Assembly (NCBI GenBank): GCA_964388085.1
Contig: CAYLZW010000215.1
Coordinates: forward strand, 1-10,236
Direction: 5' to 3'
Length of the DNA: 10,236 bases
Source of the DNA: CAYLZW01 sp964388085
Lineage (GTDB): Bacteria > Myxococcota > UBA727 > CAYLZW01
The notes beneath the pieces were generated by a model. That model was given only the letters and a program-made list of their open reading frames with translations. It was not told where the DNA came from and ran no database searches. Every line of letters starts with the position of its first letter. The first letter of the stretch is position 1. The translations under genes and the position numbers were made by a program. Below, one piece after another: positions 6,695 through 10,236 of this stretch.

Positions 6695-7564
6695 ATGCAG
6701 ATAGAAGCGGCGTCACGAGAGATGTTCGACGACATTCATGCGCTGCTCGGTGGGTTCGACGCCGAGCGGATGAGCCGGGAGGATTGGCGGCGCATGCTCT
6801 TCGGGCACGGTTGGCGGTCGGAGAGCGATCCGTACGGCTACGTGCTCACCGAGAGCGGTCACGTCGCCGGCTTCATCGGCACGCTCTACAGCCGGCAGAC
6901 GATCCGCGGCCGGGCGCGCCGCTTCTGCAATCTCTCGAGCTGGATCGTGAAGAAGGAGCACCGACTGCAGGGCCTGCACATGCTGGCGCGCGTGCTCGCC
7001 GACGAGGAGACGACGTACACCGGTCTCACGCTGATCGGCGCGACCACCAAGATCTTTCATCACAAGGGCTTTCAGGACCTCGAGCACGAGGCGCTCGTCA
7101 TCAGCCCCCTCTCCGCGTTCGCGTCCTTGCCGTCGCTCAAGGGGCTCTCCTACACCGCGGACCTCGCGGAGATCGAGGGCTCACTGCGGGGCGACGAGCG
7201 CGCCATCTTCGACGCGCACAGGGGCGCGCGCTGCAATCACCTCTTGCTGCGTTGGCGCGACGGGCACTGTTACGTGCTCTCGACGACCTGGCGCCTCAAG
7301 GGCAGACCCGTCGGTCATGTCCATTATATGAGCGATCCGGAGCGCTTCTTCAGCCGCATGGGCGCCGCGCAATGGGCGCTGTTGCGCGCGCACAAGCTCG
7401 CGCTGCTCATGGTCGACCGCCGCCAGGCCCCCGCCAAGGCGCCGCCCCTGTCTTTGCGCTACCGGCTCCCCCAGCCCCGACTGTACCGGCCCGCGCGGAG
7501 CGATGGCCTCGTGCCACGGGAGGTCACCGGGTTGTTCTCTGAGCTGATGTGGTTGCGTGTCTGA
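6695..7564 (+). CDS. GNAT-like acyltransferase with unassigned C-terminal half
   Basis: The 289-residue product has an N-terminal region (about 1-140) with GNAT character. Strands containing YGYVLTESGHVAGFIGTLY are followed by SSWIVKKEHRLQGLHMLARVL (81-101), where RLQGLHM sits in the place of the acyl-CoA pyrophosphate loop (usually Q/RxxGxG/A), and then TKIFHHKGFQDLEHEALVI (118-136), the typical late GNAT segment. Residues about 140-289 match nothing I recognise. They contain WRDGHCYVLSTTWRLKGRPVGHVHYMSD, which could be a second substrate-binding lobe. ATG 6695 is the first ATG in this frame. The frame extends upstream to a TTG at 6542 that has no ribosome binding site. The site for 6695 is weak (AGAAG about 12 bases upstream), so the start is moderately certain. 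The stop is 35 bases before the next gene, which suggests co-transcription. Expected role: transfer of an acyl group from CoA or a carrier protein to an amine or hydroxyl. The substrate is unknown. Confidence 0.72.
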   Translation: MQIEAASREMFDDIHALLGGFDAERMSREDWRRMLFGHGWRSESDPYGYVLTESGHVAGFIGTLYSRQTIRGRARRFCNLSSWIVKKEHRLQGLHMLARVLADEETTYTGLTLIGATTKIFHHKGFQDLEHEALVISPLSAFASLPSLKGLSYTADLAEIEGSLRGDERAIFDAHRGARCNHLLLRWRDGHCYVLSTTWRLKGRPVGHVHYMSDPERFFSRMGAAQWALLRAHKLALLMVDRRQAPAKAPPLSLRYRLPQPRLYRPARSDGLVPREVTGLFSELMWLRV

Positions 7565-7599
7565 CGTCGAGGTCCCTGTCCTTCACGAGGCAAACGCTC

Positions 7600-9546
7600 A
7601 TGTGCGGCATCGCCGGTACGCTCAGCTTCGACGGTCCCCCCGCGGACAGCGCGCTGCTCGAGCGGATGATCGCGCAGGTGCGCCATCGCGGCCCGGATGA
7701 CGCGCGCGTCGTCACGGACGGTCCGGTCGGCCTCGCGCACGCCCGACTGAGCGTGATCGATCTGGCCAACGGCCAACAGCCCATGTCGAACGCGGAGGGG
7801 ACGGTCTGGCTGACCTACAACGGGGAGATCTTCAATTATCTCGAGCTGCGCGCGGAGCTCGAGCGCGCCGGGTATCCGTTCCGCACCCGCTCGGACACCG
7901 AGGTCCTGCTCGCGCTGTACGAGACCGAGGGCGAGCGCTGCGTCGAGAGGCTGAATGGACAATGGGCCTTCGCGCTCTGGGACGCGCGCCGGCAGCAGCT
8001 CCTGCTCTCCCGCGACCGCCTCGGCGTTCGGCCGCTTCACTTCACGAACACGCCGAACGGGTTCGTGTTCGGCTCGGAGGTGAAGTCGCTGTTCATGCAT
8101 CCCGGCGTGGGGCGGCGCATCGATCGGAGGGCGCTGCTCGACCTGTTCACGTTCTGGTCACCGCTCGCGCCGCGTACGGCCTTCGAGAACGTCGAGGAGC
8201 TCCCGCCGGGCAGCTCCCTCGTCGTGAACCGCCGCGGCATGACGCAGCGGCGCCATTGGCAGCCGCGCTATCCGGAGGCGCGAGATGACGACGTCGATGA
8301 GCGGCGCTGGCTGACGCAGCTCGCGGAGACCCTCGGCGTGGCGACGCGCCTGCGCCTACGCTCCGATGTCCCCGTGGGCGCGTACCTCTCGGGCGGCCTC
8401 GACTCGTCGCTCATCGCGGCGCTCATGCGGCGCATGACCGACGAGCGCATGTGCACCTTCTCGCTCAGCTTCGACGACAAAGCGCTCGACGAGAGCGTGT
8501 TCCAACAAGAGGTCGCCCAGCAGCTCGGCACCGAGCATCACGTCATCCGCTGCGGCGCCGCGGACATCGGCCGCGCCTTCGACGACGTCATCTGGCACAG
8601 CGAGCGGCCCATCGTCAGGACCGCGCCCGCGCCGCTGTTTTTGCTCGCGAAGCTCGTGCGCGAGAGCGGCATCAAGGTGGTGCTGACCGGCGAGGGCGCC
8701 GACGAGATGTTCGGCGGCTACGACATCTTTCGCGAGGCGCGCGTGCGGCGCTTCTGGGCCAGGCGTCCCGAGTCTCGGCTGCGCCCTCGTCTCCTGCAGC
8801 GGCTCTACCCCTATCTGAAGAACCTCGGCGCGCAGTCACAGGCCTACCGGCAGGCGTTCTTCCACGTCGACGCCGCCGCGCTCGAGAGCCCGCTCTTCTC
8901 GCACCTGCCGCGCTGGGAGCTGACCCGGCACGCGACCCGCTTCTTCTCCGAGGCCACGCGAGAGGCGCTGGCCGGAGCCGATCCCTACGCCGAGCTCGTC
9001 GAGGGCTTGCCGGAAGAGTTCGGCCGCTGGGACCCGCTCTGTCAGGCGCAGTACCTCGAGACGACGACCTTGCTGCCCGGCTACATCCTCTCGTCACAGG
9101 GCGATCGCATGGCGAGCGCGCACGGGGTCGAGGCGCGCTTCCCCTTCCTCGACCGTGACGTCGTCGATCTGGCCGCGCGCATGCCGCCGAACCTCAAGCT
9201 GAAGGGCCTGTCCGAGAAGCACCTCTTGAAGCGCGCCGCGCAGGGCCTCGTGCCCGACTCGGTGCTGCGGCGCCCGAAGCAGCCCTATCGCGCGCCCGAC
9301 GCGGCGAGCTTCTTCGGTCCGAGGGGATACGGCGAGCGAGCGCGTGCGCTGCTGTCGAAGGAGCGCATCGACGAGGACGGAGTGTTCGACGGCGCGCGCG
9401 TGCAGCTCCTCGTCGCCAAGGCCGAGAGCGGCCGCATGCTCGGGCTACGCGACCACATGGCGCTCGTCGGCGTGCTCTCCACCCAGACCCTCATCGAGCG
9501 CTTTGTGCGCCGCTTCGATCCGCAAACCACGAGGAGGACTACGTGA
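7600..9546 (+). CDS. Asparagine synthetase-family glutamine amidotransferase
   Basis: The 648-residue enzyme has both halves of the AsnB family. The N-terminal class II glutaminase starts Met-Cys-Gly-Ile, so Cys2 becomes the nucleophile after Met removal. RHRGPDD (28-34), Arg49, the Asn74-Gly75-Glu76 oxyanion/substrate loop and Asp99 are all in their family positions. The synthetase half carries the PP-loop SGGLDSS (264-270), FSLSFDDKALDESVF, and TGEGADEMFGGYD (363-375). It ends with the EARFPFLDRDVV and SEKHLLKRAAQGLVP segments typical of the family. It should use glutamine-derived ammonia to amidate an ATP-activated carboxylate. ATG 7600 is fixed by the need for Cys at position 2 and by GAGG 9 bases upstream. 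Its TGA (9544-9546) overlaps the ACP start by one base, so its acceptor may be carrier-bound or made with the carrier. Free aspartate cannot be excluded. Paralogues in exopolysaccharide and antibiotic loci act on other acids. Confidence 0.93.
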   Translation: MCGIAGTLSFDGPPADSALLERMIAQVRHRGPDDARVVTDGPVGLAHARLSVIDLANGQQPMSNAEGTVWLTYNGEIFNYLELRAELERAGYPFRTRSDTEVLLALYETEGERCVERLNGQWAFALWDARRQQLLLSRDRLGVRPLHFTNTPNGFVFGSEVKSLFMHPGVGRRIDRRALLDLFTFWSPLAPRTAFENVEELPPGSSLVVNRRGMTQRRHWQPRYPEARDDDVDERRWLTQLAETLGVATRLRLRSDVPVGAYLSGGLDSSLIAALMRRMTDERMCTFSLSFDDKALDESVFQQEVAQQLGTEHHVIRCGAADIGRAFDDVIWHSERPIVRTAPAPLFLLAKLVRESGIKVVLTGEGADEMFGGYDIFREARVRRFWARRPESRLRPRLLQRLYPYLKNLGAQSQAYRQAFFHVDAAALESPLFSHLPRWELTRHATRFFSEATREALAGADPYAELVEGLPEEFGRWDPLCQAQYLETTTLLPGYILSSQGDRMASAHGVEARFPFLDRDVVDLAARMPPNLKLKGLSEKHLLKRAAQGLVPDSVLRRPKQPYRAPDAASFFGPRGYGERARALLSKERIDEDGVFDGARVQLLVAKAESGRMLGLRDHMALVGVLSTQTLIERFVRRFDPQTTRRTT

Positions 9547-9830
9547 TGGACATCGAGGGCATCAAACAAGAGGTCAGCGGCTTCATCGCCGAGAGCTTTC
9601 TGTTCGGCGAGCGCTCGTCGCTGCCGAGCGACGAAGAGTCGCTCATCGAGCGTGGCCTGATCGACTCCACCGGCGTGCTCGAGCTCGCCGCCTTCCTGGA
9701 GGAGCGCTACGGCCTCACGGTCTTTGACGAGGACATGGTCCCCGAGAACCTCGACAGCGTGTCGCGCATCGCGGCCTTCGTCGCCCGCAAGACGACGGTC
9801 GCCGCGCCGCGCAGCGAGAAGATCGCTTGA
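9546..9830 (+). CDS. Free-standing acyl carrier protein
   Basis: A 94-residue acidic helical protein of the ACP/PCP family. Ser41 in GLIDSTGVLELAAFLEERYG sits at the start of the second helix, where 4'-phosphopantetheine is attached. The sequence is DST instead of the common DSL/DSM. The preceding LIERGLI and following FLEERYGLTVFDEDMVPENLDSVSRIAAFVARK match the usual carrier pattern. The ATG shares its A with the TGA of the amidotransferase gene, giving the overlap TGATG and likely translational coupling. GGAGG lies at 9533-9537, 8 bases upstream. A GTG at 9543 would be one codon earlier and is less likely. No phosphopantetheinyl transferase is present in the window, so it must be supplied from elsewhere. 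It is expected to carry the acid activated by a nearby ligase. It is not the fatty-acid ACP by context, because no fab genes adjoin. Confidence 0.92.
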   Translation: MDIEGIKQEVSGFIAESFLFGERSSLPSDEESLIERGLIDSTGVLELAAFLEERYGLTVFDEDMVPENLDSVSRIAAFVARKTTVAAPRSEKIA

Positions 9831-9887
9831 GCTCGACCTCTCCGTTCACCTGATGCCGTCTCGTGGTGAGCGGCAAGGAGGCCCTCC

Positions 9888-10236
9888 GTGACCCAGTGGA
9901 AAGATCGTCTGCGCATCGACGCGCCCGCCGAGATCGAGCGCATCACCGGCGCGCTGCGCGCCCAGCTCAGCCGGCAGCTCCGCCGCCGCGGCGTCGTCGT
10001 CGGCCTCTCCGGGGGGATCGACAGCAGCGTGACGGCGGCGCTCGTGTGCCGCGCCCTCGGCAGCGAGCGCGCCTTCGGGCTCTTGATGCCGGAGGGCGAG
10101 TCCGCCGACGAGACCACCGCGCTCGGCCAGCGCGTCGCGACCCACCTCGGCATGCACGCACAGATCGAGGACATCACCCCGCTCCTCGAGGCGGCCGGCT
10201 GCTACCGGCGTCGTGACGACGCCATCCGCAGCGTCG
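9888..10236 (+). CDS. NAD synthetase-like amidating enzyme, N-terminal part
   Basis: The frame is open to the last base (116 codons plus one base) and the C-terminus is outside the window. VVVGLSGGIDSSVTAALVCRALG contains the PP-loop SGGIDSS (41-47) of N-type ATP pyrophosphatases. The following AFGLLMPEGESADETTALGQRVATHLG matches the NadE segment where the nucleotide and dinucleotide sites are built. About 40 residues precede the PP-loop, as in ammonia-dependent NadE. There is no N-terminal nitrilase/glutaminase domain, so glutamine-dependent two-domain NadE is excluded unless a domain is fused later. GTG 9888 has an excellent ribosome binding site, AAGGAGG (9875-9881), 6 bases upstream. It follows the ACP by 57 bases. 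It is either the cell's NAD synthetase or, given the neighbours, an enzyme that amidates a pathway-specific carboxylate. The sequence cannot decide this without the C-terminal half. Confidence 0.85.
   Translation, partial: MTQWKDRLRIDAPAEIERITGALRAQLSRQLRRRGVVVGLSGGIDSSVTAALVCRALGSERAFGLLMPEGESADETTALGQRVATHLGMHAQIEDITPLLEAAGCYRRRDDAIRSV

Noticed and set aside
5167..6735. Second minus-strand frame of 522 codons overlapping the ligase gene
   Set aside because: It is a shifted frame of the ligase, rich in Arg and Ala, with none of the ANL motifs that the true frame has complete.
9844..9871. Stem GTTCACC/GGTGAGC in the gap between the ACP and the NadE-like gene, considered as a terminator
   Set aside because: The stem includes a wobble pair, has a 14-base loop and no T-tract, and the next gene has a strong ribosome binding site. 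Read-through in one operon is more likely.

Overview
The window is a GC-rich bacterial chromosome segment. Its likely source is the Myxococcota (the former deltaproteobacteria). This is inferred from three things: the composition; a Cys-rich secreted protein with a long Gly-Glu dipeptide linker and a DUF7305-like domain; and a multi-PAS sensor kinase with the VAHDFNN type of phosphoacceptor site. No rRNA, tRNA, CRISPR array, insertion sequence or integrase was seen.

The window has two arms that diverge from a 164-base gap (6531-6694). The left arm is entirely on the minus strand. Read 5' to 3' it holds an ANL-superfamily AMP-forming acyl ligase (6530-4986), a large secreted or lipid-anchored protein with six four-Cys repeats, a DUF7305-like domain and a (Gly-Glu)14 linker (4836-2758), an RsmJ-like class I methyltransferase (2693-1896), and a PAS-PAS-PAS-HisKA-HATPase sensor kinase whose 3' end lies beyond base 1. 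The right arm is on the plus strand and looks like one operon. It holds a GNAT-like acyltransferase (6695-7564), a class II glutamine amidotransferase of the asparagine synthetase family (7600-9546), a free-standing acyl carrier protein that overlaps it by one base (9546-9830), and the N-terminal part of an NAD synthetase-like amidating enzyme with a strong ribosome binding site (GTG 9888 to beyond the window end).

The most interesting unit spans 4986-10236. An AMP ligase, a GNAT-like enzyme, an AsnB-type amidotransferase, an ACP and a NadE-like PP-loop enzyme sit around a single divergent control region. Three of the five are predicted adenylate-forming enzymes, and a carrier protein lies between two of them. 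I infer a dedicated carrier-protein route that activates a carboxylic acid, amidates it and transfers it to a surface glycan or small molecule. The substrate, product and end point cannot be read from this window. Similar ligase and amidotransferase sets are known beside exopolysaccharide/exosortase loci, so a relation to envelope polysaccharide modification is plausible but unproven.

Small-scale features include a perfect 7-bp hairpin that covers the best ribosome binding site of the RsmJ-like gene, an 8-bp inverted repeat in the leader of the DUF7305-like gene, a 12-bp tandem repeat inside that gene, and a perfect 12-bp palindrome in the divergent gap.
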